Assembly: GCF_003610235.1 (NCBI RefSeq)
Contig: NZ_RAPR01000001.1
Location: forward strand, 1,302,001-1,366,000
Direction: 5' to 3'
Length of the DNA: 64,000 nucleotides
Origin: Catellatospora citrea
GTDB taxonomy: Bacteria > Actinomycetota > Actinomycetes > Mycobacteriales > Micromonosporaceae
The position numbers and the translations under genes were made by a program. The notes below the pieces were generated by a model that made no database searches, was not told the origin of the DNA, and worked only from the letters and a program-made list of their open reading frames with translations. Position 1 is the stretch's first letter; every line of letters begins with the position of its first letter. This document shows positions 42,516 to 50,557 of this stretch, one piece after another.

Positions 42516-42593
42516 TCGGGTGCTGATTCGCCAACCGCCTGCGGCCCGCCGCCCGCGCTCCTTAGCGTGGAGGTGATCCGTCGAGGAGGAGCG

Positions 42594-42851
42594 ATGCCCA
42601 AGAACAACCAGTCCCGCCGGCACCCGCACCAGGACAAGCCGCGTGTCGAGCAGGACCAGCCCGGAACGCCGCACGCCGAGCACGACCATGCGCCCGGCGA
42701 GCACGCCGCCTGGGCTTCCGAGCACGCGCAGGAGCAGTCCCGCCAGCGCGCCATGGCGGCGCGGGAGAAGGCCACCCGGACCCAGATGTCGGTGGGCCAG
42801 TCCGGCGTGATGCGCCTGAAGAAGGGCAACCAGCCCCGCGGCGGCCGCTGA
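42594..42851 (+). CDS. Small hydrophilic, probably disordered protein
   Basis: 85 residues from ATG with GAGGAGGAG upstream. Rich in Gln, His, Pro, Arg and Glu (QSRRHPHQDKPRVEQDQPGT, HAEHDHAPGEHAAWASEHAQ), with a C-terminal basic segment (SGVMRLKKGNQPRGGR). There is no hydrophobic core or signal peptide, so it is probably unfolded or folds on a partner. Similar small proteins occur in actinomycetes but have no assigned role. Confidence 0.62.
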   Translation: MPKNNQSRRHPHQDKPRVEQDQPGTPHAEHDHAPGEHAAWASEHAQEQSRQRAMAAREKATRTQMSVGQSGVMRLKKGNQPRGGR

Positions 42852-42924
42852 CCCGGTCCCGCAGACCCGGCCCCAGGGCCGTGACCTGCTGCTACCGTTG
42901 ACCGAATGGAAGGCTGTGATACCG

Positions 42925-42944
42925 GGCCGGGCCGATGCCCGGCC
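42925..42944 (+). other. Hairpin in the leader of the CorC/HlyC gene
   Basis: GGCCGGGC-CGAT-GCCCGGCC is a perfect 8-bp stem-loop, 43 bases before the start of the CorC-like gene. Role unknown; weak for a terminator. Confidence 0.3.
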
Positions 42945-42986
42945 TGCGCGTACCGGCCGGCACTCCAGGCGGGCGTCAGGTGATCG

Positions 42987-44306
42987 ATGGTGGGCGACCA
43001 TTGGATCCAACTCGTACTGGTAGCCGTACTGATCGTGATGAACGCGCTGTTCGCCGGCAGCGAGATGGCGCTGGTCTCGCTGCGTGAAGGCCAGCTGCGC
43101 CGGATGGAGCAGCAGGGTGGCGGCGCCGCGGCCGCCGCGGCGCTCGCCCGGGACCCGAACCGGTTCCTGGCCACCATCCAGATCGGCATCACCCTGGCCG
43201 GGTTCCTGGCCTCGGCGACCGCCGCCATCGCGCTGGCCGAGGTGCTCCAGCCCGCGCTCGGCTTCCTCGGCCGCGCCGCGCGGCCCGCCGCCGTCATCGT
43301 GGTGACCCTGCTGCTGACGTTCCTCACCCTGGTGTTCGGCGAACTCGCGCCCAAACGCGTCGCGATGCAGCACGCCGAACGGTGGGCCAGGCTGGCGGGT
43401 CGCCCGCTGACCGTGCTCGCGACCGTGTCCCGGCCGTTCGTCTGGGTGCTGAGCAAAGCCACCGACCTGGGCGTACGCCTCATGGGCGGCGACCCGCACC
43501 GCCATCGCGGCGACGAGATCACCCCCGCGGAGGTGCGCGACATGGTCAGCGTGCACCGCGGCTTCACCGCCGAGCAGCGCCTGATCATCGCGGGCGCCGT
43601 GGAGATCACCGAACGGGTCCTGCGCGAGGTGCTGATCCCGCGCCGCAACGTGTTCACCCTGGACGCCGACCTGCCGGTGGAGGTGGCCCGCAAGGAACTC
43701 GCAGGCTCGGGTTTCTCGCGCGCGCCCGTGGTGCGCCGCCGCAACCTGGACGACACCCTCGGCGTCGTGCACCTGCGCGACCTGCTGGCCGACGACGCGG
43801 CGGGCCTGGCCGACCTCGCCCGCCCGGCCCTGCTGCTGCCCGACTCCCTGCACGCCGCGGACGCGCTGCGCCGGTTCAAGGTCGAGCACCAGCAGTTCGC
43901 GCTGGTCGTCGACGAGCACGGGGCCGTCGACGGCATCGTGACGCTGGAGGACCTGCTGGAGGAGGTCGTCGGCGAGATCTACGACGAGACCGACCGGGAC
44001 GTCATGGCGGTGCAGCAGGGCGACGACGGCGACATGCTGCTGCCCGGCATGTTCCCGATCCACGACCTGCCCGACATCGGGGTCAACCTGGACGAGCGGC
44101 CGGGCGGCGACTACATCACCATCGCCGGGCTGGTCATCGCGATGCTCGGGCACGTGCCGACCCGGCCGGGCGAGATCGTGCACCTGGACGGCTGGACCGC
44201 ACAGGTGACGTCGGTGGACCGGCACGCGATCACCGAGATCCGGCTGCGCCCCTGCGGCGGCCCCGCCGGCGACGCCCTGTGCCCGCCGAAGCCGCGCACC
44301 GGGTGA
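42987..44306 (+). CDS. CorC/HlyC-family protein (CNNM transmembrane, CBS pair, CorC domain)
   Basis: 439 residues from ATG (MVGDHWIQLVLVAVLIVMNA). The N-terminal CNNM/DUF21 domain has three membrane helices and NALFAGSEMALVSLREGQLR, QIGITLAGFLASATAAIALA, and VFGELAPKRVAMQHAERWAR. A CBS pair (about 205-330; REVLIPRRNVFTLDADLP, LVVDEHGAVDGIVTLEDLLE) and a CorC_HlyC domain (about 345-425) follow. The family is implicated in Mg2+/Co2+ export or general transport regulation. The C-terminal Cys-containing tail (GGPAGDALCPPKPRTG) is extra. Confidence 0.9.
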   Translation: MVGDHWIQLVLVAVLIVMNALFAGSEMALVSLREGQLRRMEQQGGGAAAAAALARDPNRFLATIQIGITLAGFLASATAAIALAEVLQPALGFLGRAARPAAVIVVTLLLTFLTLVFGELAPKRVAMQHAERWARLAGRPLTVLATVSRPFVWVLSKATDLGVRLMGGDPHRHRGDEITPAEVRDMVSVHRGFTAEQRLIIAGAVEITERVLREVLIPRRNVFTLDADLPVEVARKELAGSGFSRAPVVRRRNLDDTLGVVHLRDLLADDAAGLADLARPALLLPDSLHAADALRRFKVEHQQFALVVDEHGAVDGIVTLEDLLEEVVGEIYDETDRDVMAVQQGDDGDMLLPGMFPIHDLPDIGVNLDERPGGDYITIAGLVIAMLGHVPTRPGEIVHLDGWTAQVTSVDRHAITEIRLRPCGGPAGDALCPPKPRTG

Positions 44307-44323
44307 CACCGGTCCGCCCGGGT

Positions 44324-44902
44324 TCAGGCCGGGGCGAGCAGGGTGTCGAACACGGTGGTCAGGAAGGCCTCGAACGCGGCGGGTGAACGGTCGGTCCGCG
44401 CCCGGATGAGGGTGCCCTCCCACGCGTTGAGCAGAAAGCCCGCAGTGACCGCGGGATCGAGGCCGGCGCGGATCGCCCCGGTCCGCTGCGCCTCGGCCAG
44501 CGTCGCCTCGACGAGCCCCGCCCACGTCTCGAAACTGCCGCGTACGGCGTCGCGGACGGTGTCCATGTGGTCGACGATCTCGGCGCCGAAGTTGCCGTAG
44601 AGGCAGCCGCGCTGGTAGCCGTGCCGGACGACGTCGTCGCGCAGGAACGCGAAGTGCGCCCGGAGCCGGTCGAGCGGCGGCGTGCCGGGGTCGGCGAGGT
44701 CCTCCAGGCGGCGGCTCGCGCCGTACCGTTCGAGCACCACCACGGCAAGATCCTCTTTGCTGTCGAAGTGGTTGTAGAACGACCCCTTCGGCACCCCGGC
44801 GGCATCGGTGATGTCCTTGACCGCCGCGGCGTGGTAGCCGCGACGGTGGAACTGATCGAGCGCGGCCGTGACGATCTCCTCGCGCATGCTCCTCCTGCCC
44901 AT
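44324..44902 (-). CDS. TetR-family regulator with double operator
   Basis: 192 residues from ATG (MGRRSMREEIVTAALDQFHR), GAGGAGGT upstream. HTH: AALDQFHRRGYHAAAVKDIT, DAAGVPKGSFYNHFDSKEDL. The effector domain (from residue 60) has a single Cys (YQRGCLYGNFGAEIVDHMDT), as in the TetR group whose members sense electrophiles through that CLYGN motif. Two perfect 17-bp inverted copies of the operator (AATATGACCGGTCGTCT) lie between this gene and the divergent gene at 45061. It probably represses both. Confidence 0.9.
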   Translation of the reverse strand: MGRRSMREEIVTAALDQFHRRGYHAAAVKDITDAAGVPKGSFYNHFDSKEDLAVVVLERYGASRRLEDLADPGTPPLDRLRAHFAFLRDDVVRHGYQRGCLYGNFGAEIVDHMDTVRDAVRGSFETWAGLVEATLAEAQRTGAIRAGLDPAVTAGFLLNAWEGTLIRARTDRSPAAFEAFLTTVFDTLLAPA

Positions 44903-44921
44903 GAGCAGCACCTCCTCGTTC

Positions 44922-45007
44922 AATATGACCGGTCGTCTCAGGGCCGTCAAGGCTTGCTCGCCGTGATCCAGCCCTCGTTGCCACCGGGTAAGACGACCGG
45001 TCATATT
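44922..45007. promoter_or_regulatory. Pair of exact inverted TetR operators
   Basis: AATATGACCGGTCGTCT (44922-44938) and its exact reverse complement AGACGACCGGTCATATT (44991-45007), each centred on the palindrome ACCGGT. One site is by the TetR promoter, the other by the divergent gene's promoter (start 45061). A clear case of two matched sites for one repressor. Confidence 0.82.
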
Positions 45008-45060
45008 TGCGCTGCCGACCTTGCTATCCCCACGGCTCACCCGACAACGGAGGCAGCACC

Positions 45061-45780
45061 GTGCACGACCTGACGGAATTCGTGATCAACGCCCACGGCG
45101 GCCTGGACCGCTACCGGCAGTTCAGCTCGGCCACGGCCCACTTCCGCTCGGGCGGAGCGCTGTGGGCGATCAAGGGCCAGGAAGGGATCTTCAACGAGGC
45201 CGACGTGCGGGTCGACCTGCACCGGCAGCACGCCGGACACCGCCCCTTCACCGCGCCCGACCTGCACACCTCGTTCACGGCGCAGCGGGTGGCCGTGGAG
45301 AGCGACACCGGCGAGGTGAAGGCCGAACGCCGCGACCCGCGCGCCGCCTTCGCCGGGCACACCCTGCACACCCCCTGGGACGACCTGCACGTCGCCTACT
45401 TCGCCGGCTATGCCATGTGGACGTACCTGACCTCCCCGTTCTCGTTCGTTTCGCCGGGCTTCCAGACCGAGGAACTGACCCCGGTGACCGAGGACGGGCA
45501 GACCTGGCGCCGTCTCAAGGTCACCTTCCCCGAGCACATCGCCACCCACTGCCGGGAGCAGACGTTCTACTACGACCAGGACGGACTGCTGCGTCGACAC
45601 GACTACACGGCCGAGGTCATCAACGCCGGGCCGGCCGCGCACTACTGCTCCGACCACCGCGAGTTCGACGGGATCATGGTCCCCACCAGGCGGCGCGTGT
45701 ACCCGCTGGGCGAGGACGGCGTGGTGGCGCGCGACATCGAACTCGTCACCATCGACGTCGACGCCGTCGCGTTCGCCTGA
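45061..45780 (+). CDS. Conserved hypothetical protein under TetR control
   Basis: 239 residues from GTG with GGAGG upstream. Beta-rich without signal peptide or membrane helix: HFRSGGALWAIKGQEG, VRVDLHRQHAGHRPF, WRRLKVTFPEHIATHCREQT, and HYCSDHREFDGIMVPTRRRV. It resembles a class of actinomycete proteins of unknown function with a lipocalin- or LolA-like beta-barrel pattern. The operator copy directly upstream shows it is the target of the divergent CLYGN-type TetR, so a role in response to a reactive small molecule is plausible. Confidence 0.74.
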   Translation: MHDLTEFVINAHGGLDRYRQFSSATAHFRSGGALWAIKGQEGIFNEADVRVDLHRQHAGHRPFTAPDLHTSFTAQRVAVESDTGEVKAERRDPRAAFAGHTLHTPWDDLHVAYFAGYAMWTYLTSPFSFVSPGFQTEELTPVTEDGQTWRRLKVTFPEHIATHCREQTFYYDQDGLLRRHDYTAEVINAGPAAHYCSDHREFDGIMVPTRRRVYPLGEDGVVARDIELVTIDVDAVAFA

Positions 45781-45828
45781 TCCCCACGGCACAGGGTGCC
45801 GCGCCGAGACCCGGAACGGCCTGCGTCG

Positions 45829-46809
45829 CTAACGGAGCCATGGCAGGTCGGCCCCGGGTTCGAACAGGGCCGCGTACAGCGTGGCGTCGGTGCCGGGTCC
45901 GGTCAGCGCCAGCGGCACCCGGGTGGCCAGCTCGCCCTCGTCGAGCAGGATCAGCCCGTGCCGGGTGAGCAGGTGCAGCACGTGCTGCGCGGTCTCACTG
46001 TTCCCGCGTCGCCGCGGCAGCAGCAGCCGCCCCGACGCGGGCGCATCCCCGACGTGCAGCACCGCGGCGTACGGGCCGACCATGGACAGCCGGACCATCA
46101 GCGGCTCGGGACCGTGCAGCACCAGCGTGAACGACACGTCGCAGTTGACGTCGGTGTCGTCGGCGACCCGGCCGAGCGCCGCGAGCTCGTGGCACAGGTC
46201 GCGATAGGGCAGGCGGTCTACCGCCGCGGTCACGAACGAACGATTCGGCGCCACCGGACTGCGGTACGCCGTCCCGACGTGTTCCACGCACCTGGTGACC
46301 ACTTCCTGCCGGGACCTGCTCACCCGCACCGGCGGCGCGCCGATCCTGCTCGACGCCGTGTTGCGGATCCGCCTCGTGCGGCCGTGTCGCGCCAGCAGGT
46401 CCAGCACCGCGGGCACCGTCGAGCCTTCGGACAGGCAGCGCTGCAACCAGTCGCTCCAGGTCGCCAGCAGTTCGGGGCCGAGGCCGGGCACGTCGCCGCA
46501 CGCTTCGAGGATCGTGTGCTCCGCCGCGCGGCGGGAGGCGTATGCCCGGTCCGTCTTCTCGCGGGCTAGCGCGACCCAGCGGTCCCGCCCCTCGCGATCG
46601 ACCGCGAGCATCGCCACCACGACCGTCATCATCAGGACAGGGTCTGCCGCAGCCGCGGCCAGCAGCCGTCCGTGACATTCGGGGCGGTCCATCGCCAGCA
46701 GGTAGAGCCGTCCGCGCTGGTGCTCGTCGGCCGGGTCGGCCGGCACCGGCACGCCGACGCAGCCGGCCAGCGCCGTCACCGCGCCGACGAGTGAGTCCGA
46801 GTCCGCCAC
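45829..46809 (-). CDS. Hypothetical protein
   Basis: 326 residues from GTG (VADSDSLVGAVTALAGCVGV) with GGGGAGG; earlier GTG and TTG starts exist. Residues 1-130 are helical (LLAAAAADPVLMMTVVVAML, ATWSDWLQRCLSEGSTVPAV). The middle segment is basic and Ser-rich. The last 130 residues are beta-rich (CDVSFTLVLHGPEPLMVRLS, VGPYAAVLHVGDAPASGRLL) and end with HLLTRHGLILLDEGELATRV, perhaps a winged helix. I do not recognise a family. No neighbours suggest a pathway. Confidence 0.6.
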   Translation of the reverse strand: MADSDSLVGAVTALAGCVGVPVPADPADEHQRGRLYLLAMDRPECHGRLLAAAAADPVLMMTVVVAMLAVDREGRDRWVALAREKTDRAYASRRAAEHTILEACGDVPGLGPELLATWSDWLQRCLSEGSTVPAVLDLLARHGRTRRIRNTASSRIGAPPVRVSRSRQEVVTRCVEHVGTAYRSPVAPNRSFVTAAVDRLPYRDLCHELAALGRVADDTDVNCDVSFTLVLHGPEPLMVRLSMVGPYAAVLHVGDAPASGRLLLPRRRGNSETAQHVLHLLTRHGLILLDEGELATRVPLALTGPGTDATLYAALFEPGADLPWLR

Positions 46810-46885
46810 CACACGACCTCCCCACGCCAAGCGTGTCCCCGCGCATCGGCCGGTCCGTGCGAGGGATCATGCCAGAGACGCTCGA

Positions 46886-47464
46886 TCAGCCGCCGAACAA
46901 TTCGGCGAGCTGCGGGAATCTGGCACGGCTCGCCGCACCACCGAACCTGACGTACCGGTCACGGGGCATTTCACTGGGGCGTTCGTCGAATTCGTCCGGT
47001 GGCTCGATCCCGGCGGCGATCGTCGGTGAGATCTTGTCGAGAACCAGCTCGAAAGCATGTTCGCCGATCCCGCACAGCTCTCCCATGCCCGGGAAGTCGG
47101 CGTTGGTCCAGGGCCGGTCGCCCGCCAGTGCGGCGATCTCGGGGACGTCGGCGAGGGTGTCGGGATCGGCGAGCACGTCCTCGAACACGTCCCGGCCCAG
47201 GTGGAGCAGCCACAGCCGGAAGTCGACGAACGAATCCCCACTGCAGCCGCCATGGCGGGCGAAGACGATGTCGGCCGCAGCCAGCATCTCCCAAGTCGCC
47301 GCCCGGTTCGCCAGGAGCATCGCGGTCGCGTGGAAGCGGGCGATTCGCGGGATCGGGCGGCGGGTCAGTTCCAGGGTCAGCCCGTCGACGAACTCGCCCC
47401 TTCCGGCGCGGGCGCGAACCTGTTCCACCAGATCCCAGAAGTCGTCGACGTCATCGCGTGGCAT
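46886..47464 (-). CDS. DUF4240 domain protein
   Basis: 192 residues from ATG (MPRDDVDDFWDLVEQVRARA), 4 bases after the NUDIX stop, so cotranscribed. The DUF4240 pattern is visible: FWDLVEQVRA at the start, RPIPRIARFHATAMLLANRA, WEMLAAADIVFARHGGCSGD, SFVDFRLWLLHLGRDVFEDV. The C-terminal part (PDEFDERPSEMPRDRYVRFG) has the conserved W/F-D region. Function unknown; often found near toxin/immunity genes in actinomycetes (from memory of family contexts). Confidence 0.76.
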   Translation of the reverse strand: MPRDDVDDFWDLVEQVRARAGRGEFVDGLTLELTRRPIPRIARFHATAMLLANRAATWEMLAAADIVFARHGGCSGDSFVDFRLWLLHLGRDVFEDVLADPDTLADVPEIAALAGDRPWTNADFPGMGELCGIGEHAFELVLDKISPTIAAGIEPPDEFDERPSEMPRDRYVRFGGAASRARFPQLAELFGG

Positions 47465-47468
47465 GGCC

Positions 47469-47942
47469 TCAGCCCAGGTAGGGGGTCGGGCGGCCGGCCA
47501 GGTGGTGGCGCAGTCGCAGGCGGGTCGACTCGTGGATCGGCAGCGCGTCGAACTCGGCCGGGGCGACATAGCGCAGCTCGGTGGATTCGTCGCTGAGCGT
47601 CAGTTCGCCGCCGACGACCCGGGCGCGGAACACGAGGCTGAACTGCTGGCGCACCTCGCCGTCGCCGTACGCGATGACGTGCCCGGGGTCGGTGTAGACG
47701 CCGACCAGGCCGGTGACCTCGACGTCGAGGCCGGTCTCCTCACGGACCTCGCGCACCACGCACTGTTCGAGGGTTTCGCCGATCTCCATGGTGCCGCCGG
47801 GCAGCGACCAGTTGCCCGAGTCGGCGCGCCGCTGCAGCAGCACCCGCGCCTGCTCGTCGACGATGACGGCGACCCCGCCGGGCACGATGCGGGTGGCTGT
47901 CGGCGCGGCAGGGTCGTGGTAGTGGTCCCGGCGGATGCTCAT
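47469..47942 (-). CDS. NUDIX hydrolase
   Basis: 157 residues from ATG (MSIRRDHYHDPAAPTATRIV). The Nudix box is complete: GGTMEIGETLEQCVVREVRE followed by ETGLDV (G-x5-E-x7-REVxEExGU). It hydrolyses nucleoside diphosphates linked to another group, with Mg2+. The C-terminal region (TELRYVAPAEFDALPIHEST) is typical of ADP-ribose or MutT-like members. Probably in a unit with the DUF4240 gene; TetR and SnoaL genes lie upstream. Confidence 0.92.
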   Translation of the reverse strand: MSIRRDHYHDPAAPTATRIVPGGVAVIVDEQARVLLQRRADSGNWSLPGGTMEIGETLEQCVVREVREETGLDVEVTGLVGVYTDPGHVIAYGDGEVRQQFSLVFRARVVGGELTLSDESTELRYVAPAEFDALPIHESTRLRLRHHLAGRPTPYLG

Positions 47943-47967
47943 GCCGTCTTCGTACCAGGCGGTTCCG

Positions 47968-48528
47968 TCACGGAGCCAGCCCGGCGAAGACCACGGCGAG
48001 CGTACGGGCCTGCAGGCGCTCGTCCCAGCCGCCCGTCACCGCGCCCTGGCACACCGCGCTGAGCAGCGCCATCACCTCGGGCAGGCGGACATCGCGGCGG
48101 ACCGTGCCCGCGTCCTGCGCCGAGCGCAGCAATCCGTCGACGGAGCGTTCGAGCAGGCCGACCGCGTCGGGGATGCTCAGCTCCGCGCCCGACTGGGCGA
48201 GCAGGTCGAGCACGGTCTTCTGCCGGGCCGCCTGGGCGACCAGCGTGGTGAAGAAGGCGAACAGGGCCGCTCCGGGCGCGCTTTCGCGCTGCAACGTCTC
48301 CACATCGGAGACCAGCCGCGCCAGCAGGCTCTTCATGATCTCGCGGAGCAGGTCGCCCTTGGTCGGGAAGTGCCGGAAGACGGTGCCGATGGCGACCCCG
48401 GCCCGGTTGGCGACCTCCTCGGTGGACGCGGCCGGTCCGCGCTCGGAGAACACCTGCTCGGCGGCCTCCAGGATGCGGACGCGATTGCGCAGCGCGTCGG
48501 CGCGCAACGGCTTGTCGTCGGGCGGCAC
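47968..48528 (-). CDS. TetR-family regulator of the adjacent SnoaL gene
   Basis: 186 residues from GTG (VPPDDKPLRADALRNRVRIL) with GGGGAGGG directly upstream; a GTG 30 bases earlier lies within the operator and is less likely. HTH: VRILEAAEQVFSERGPAAST, EEVANRAGVAIGTVFRHFPT. The C-terminal domain is helical (LLAQSGAELSIPDAVGLLER). Two palindromes of the type GAGTCGCCACTC lie in the divergent region with the SnoaL-like gene, indicating control of that gene and itself. Confidence 0.88.
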   Translation of the reverse strand: MPPDDKPLRADALRNRVRILEAAEQVFSERGPAASTEEVANRAGVAIGTVFRHFPTKGDLLREIMKSLLARLVSDVETLQRESAPGAALFAFFTTLVAQAARQKTVLDLLAQSGAELSIPDAVGLLERSVDGLLRSAQDAGTVRRDVRLPEVMALLSAVCQGAVTGGWDERLQARTLAVVFAGLAP

Positions 48529-48547
48529 GGCCCTCCCCTTGAAAAAG

Positions 48548-48589
48548 TGAGTCGCCACTCATTATCGTACGAAGTCGAGTCGCCGCTCA
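48548..48589. promoter_or_regulatory. Two TetR operators (GAGTCGCC-A/G-CTC)
   Basis: TGAGTCGCCACTCA (48548-48561) and CGAGTCGCCGCTCA (48576-48589) are near-palindromes with centres 28 bases apart, between the TetR and SnoaL-like genes. The spacing of under three turns fits two dimers on one face. Confidence 0.7.
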
Positions 48590-48608
48590 TCTTAGCCGGA
48601 GGTGTCCG

Positions 48609-49019
48609 ATGTCCACGCCCCACGAAGCGTTCGCCCGACTGCGGCAGCAGTGGTTCCTGTCCGACCAGCCCACTCTCGACCCGGACCTGTTCACCGAGGA
48701 CGTCGTCGTGGAGATGCCGTTCGCGGCGCCCGGCCGCCCCGACCGCATCGAGGGCCGGGCCGCGTTCGTCGCGTTCGCCGATGCCGGACGGGCCGCGCTG
48801 CCGGTGCGGTTCGACCAGTGCCTGATCACCGCAGCGCACGAGACCGCCGACCCTGACGTCATCGTCGTCGAGTACGAACTGGGCGGCACCGTCACCACCA
48901 CCGGCGCACGGGCGTCCGCGCCCTTCATCGGTGTGCTGCGCGTCCGCGACGGCCGCATCGCCCGGTGGCGCGAGTACCAGCACACCCTCGCCATCGCCGA
49001 AGCCCTCGCGGCGGCCTGA
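48609..49019 (+). CDS. SnoaL-like / NTF2-fold protein
   Basis: 136 residues from ATG with GGAGGT. The NTF2-like cone fold pattern is seen: AFARLRQQWFLSDQPTLDPD, LFTEDVVVEMPFAAPGRPDR, IEGRAAFVAFADAG, EYELGGTVTTTGARASAPFI, GVLRVRDGRIARWREYQHTL. Such proteins include isomerases, cyclases and small-molecule-binding proteins. The short gene lies directly behind two TetR operators; it may modify or bind the effector. Confidence 0.87.
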   Translation: MSTPHEAFARLRQQWFLSDQPTLDPDLFTEDVVVEMPFAAPGRPDRIEGRAAFVAFADAGRAALPVRFDQCLITAAHETADPDVIVVEYELGGTVTTTGARASAPFIGVLRVRDGRIARWREYQHTLAIAEALAAA

Positions 49020-49024
49020 TGCCA

Positions 49025-50518
49025 TCAGCCCTGCTGGGCTGCGGGCTCCTGCCCGTCCGGTCTCGACACCCTCTCGTCCCTGAACGCGTCGGGCAGTTCG
49101 CCGGTCGTGCAGTATCGTCCGAGCACGTCGACCGCGACGTCCATGGGGATGGCCGCGCTCCGCGGGAACACCGAGCGTCCGCCTTCGGCGAAGGTCACCG
49201 GCACGGTACGCAGCCCTTCCGGGCCCATCGTCACCACCAGCGGCGCGGTGCCGTCTTCGGGCACCGTCACCAGCAGGCTCTCCTCGTCGCCCAGGCTGAT
49301 GCTCACCGGCACGCCTGCCCACGGCAGGAAGTCGGCGAACCTCGGCAGGTCGACCGTGCTCAGGTGCAGGCGCAGCACCTGGTCGCGCAACTGCCCGGAG
49401 GTCTTCACCTCGCGCCGCTTGGCCCCGTCGTCCCAGGTCAGCACCCCGCCGCCGGTCGGCTCCGGTACGGTCGCGGTCCGCGGCTCGCGCACTACGGTCG
49501 ACGCTGCGGCCGGTTGCGGGGCCGGGTCGGTCTCCAGCCAGACGATGAGGAGCTTGAGCACCACGCCTGACGCGACCGTCCAGCACAACAGCCCGACCAC
49601 CAACGAAGTAGCGCCCACCCCGGTGACCACCGAAAGCCAGACGATGAGCACGATGCCAAGCACGTACCCGGCGACCACCCCGGCCAGCGGGCTGTACGGC
49701 CATACCTGCTGCCAAACGTGACGCCTGCGCTCCGGAGCGGTCTGGAACCGCGGCTTGGGGCCGGCCGTCCCCTTTTCGAGCCAGCCGACGACTATCCAAA
49801 ACGCCGCAGCCCACACGACTGTCCATAGCGCCAACGCCGCCACCACAGGCTCGCTGCCCACCCCGACGACAGGCCCCAGCCGGATGATGAGCACGATGCC
49901 GAGCACCAGCCCCGCGACCATGGCCGCCACAAGGCCATACGGCCAAACCTGCTGCCATCGGTATCGTCTGCGCGCCGCAGGAGACGCGAACTCCGGCTTC
50001 GGACCGGCCGGCGCACGGTCGGTGCCACCGCTGCTCAAGGCCCAGACCACACCAATGATTACGACCAGAAATACGCTTCTGACTGCGGAAAGCCAGGGCA
50101 TCTCGAACCACGCACGCGGCGCGAACACTGCGAACGCCGTAAAGGCGACGAGCACCAGCGGGACCACGGCGAGCAGAACCAGCCAGGGATCCTTGAGCTT
50201 CGACTTGACCGCAGGCCATACCTCGCCAGCCGACGAGTCCGAGCCGCGGCTGTCGCTGCCCTCTGTCGGTTCGCTGTCCGCATGCCTGATCGCCGACACG
50301 AACTCGAACGCGCGCAACGCGGCAAGCTGTACCGACCAGAACGCCAGGACGACGATGTCGGGCGGAATGTTGCCGTCCTCTGGCACCAGCTTGAAGGCGA
50401 CGACGATCACCAGAATGTTCACGGCGATGCCCGCGGTCGTCAGGACATACCACTTGACTCTGGTCCACAGTCGACTCACGCCGCTCAACCCCCGCGCCAT
50501 GCTGATCGTCGGCGCCAC
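49025..50518 (-). CDS. Membrane protein with tandem duplication and Imm1-like C-terminal domain
   Basis: 497 residues from GTG; an ATG 18 bases in is equally likely. Several membrane helices in 20-160. Residues 172-252 and 253-332 are a direct duplication (GPKPEF...RRRYRWQQVWPY and GPKPRF...RRRHVWQQVWPY, each with two membrane helices). After a Pro-rich linker, residues 375-480 form a domain shared with the neighbouring gene (LRDQVLRLHLSTVDLPRFAD, GDEESLLVTVP, FPRSAAIPMDVAVDVLGRY, TTGELP). The FP-x-IP...TGE-P ending resembles Imm1 immunity proteins. Thus it may be a membrane-tethered immunity-like protein. Confidence 0.65.
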   Translation of the reverse strand: MAPTISMARGLSGVSRLWTRVKWYVLTTAGIAVNILVIVVAFKLVPEDGNIPPDIVVLAFWSVQLAALRAFEFVSAIRHADSEPTEGSDSRGSDSSAGEVWPAVKSKLKDPWLVLLAVVPLVLVAFTAFAVFAPRAWFEMPWLSAVRSVFLVVIIGVVWALSSGGTDRAPAGPKPEFASPAARRRYRWQQVWPYGLVAAMVAGLVLGIVLIIRLGPVVGVGSEPVVAALALWTVVWAAAFWIVVGWLEKGTAGPKPRFQTAPERRRHVWQQVWPYSPLAGVVAGYVLGIVLIVWLSVVTGVGATSLVVGLLCWTVASGVVLKLLIVWLETDPAPQPAAASTVVREPRTATVPEPTGGGVLTWDDGAKRREVKTSGQLRDQVLRLHLSTVDLPRFADFLPWAGVPVSISLGDEESLLVTVPEDGTAPLVVTMGPEGLRTVPVTFAEGGRSVFPRSAAIPMDVAVDVLGRYCTTGELPDAFRDERVSRPDGQEPAAQQG

Positions 50519-50557
50519 CGTAGCGGCCGCCCGCCACCGGCGGGAGCCGCTGTCTGT

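Noticed and set aside
41319..44984. A 1221-residue open frame on the minus strand
   Set aside because: It runs antisense through the HAD, CorC and small-protein genes. Only its ends, the FBP domain and nothing else, make recognisable protein. High GC content creates such long false frames.
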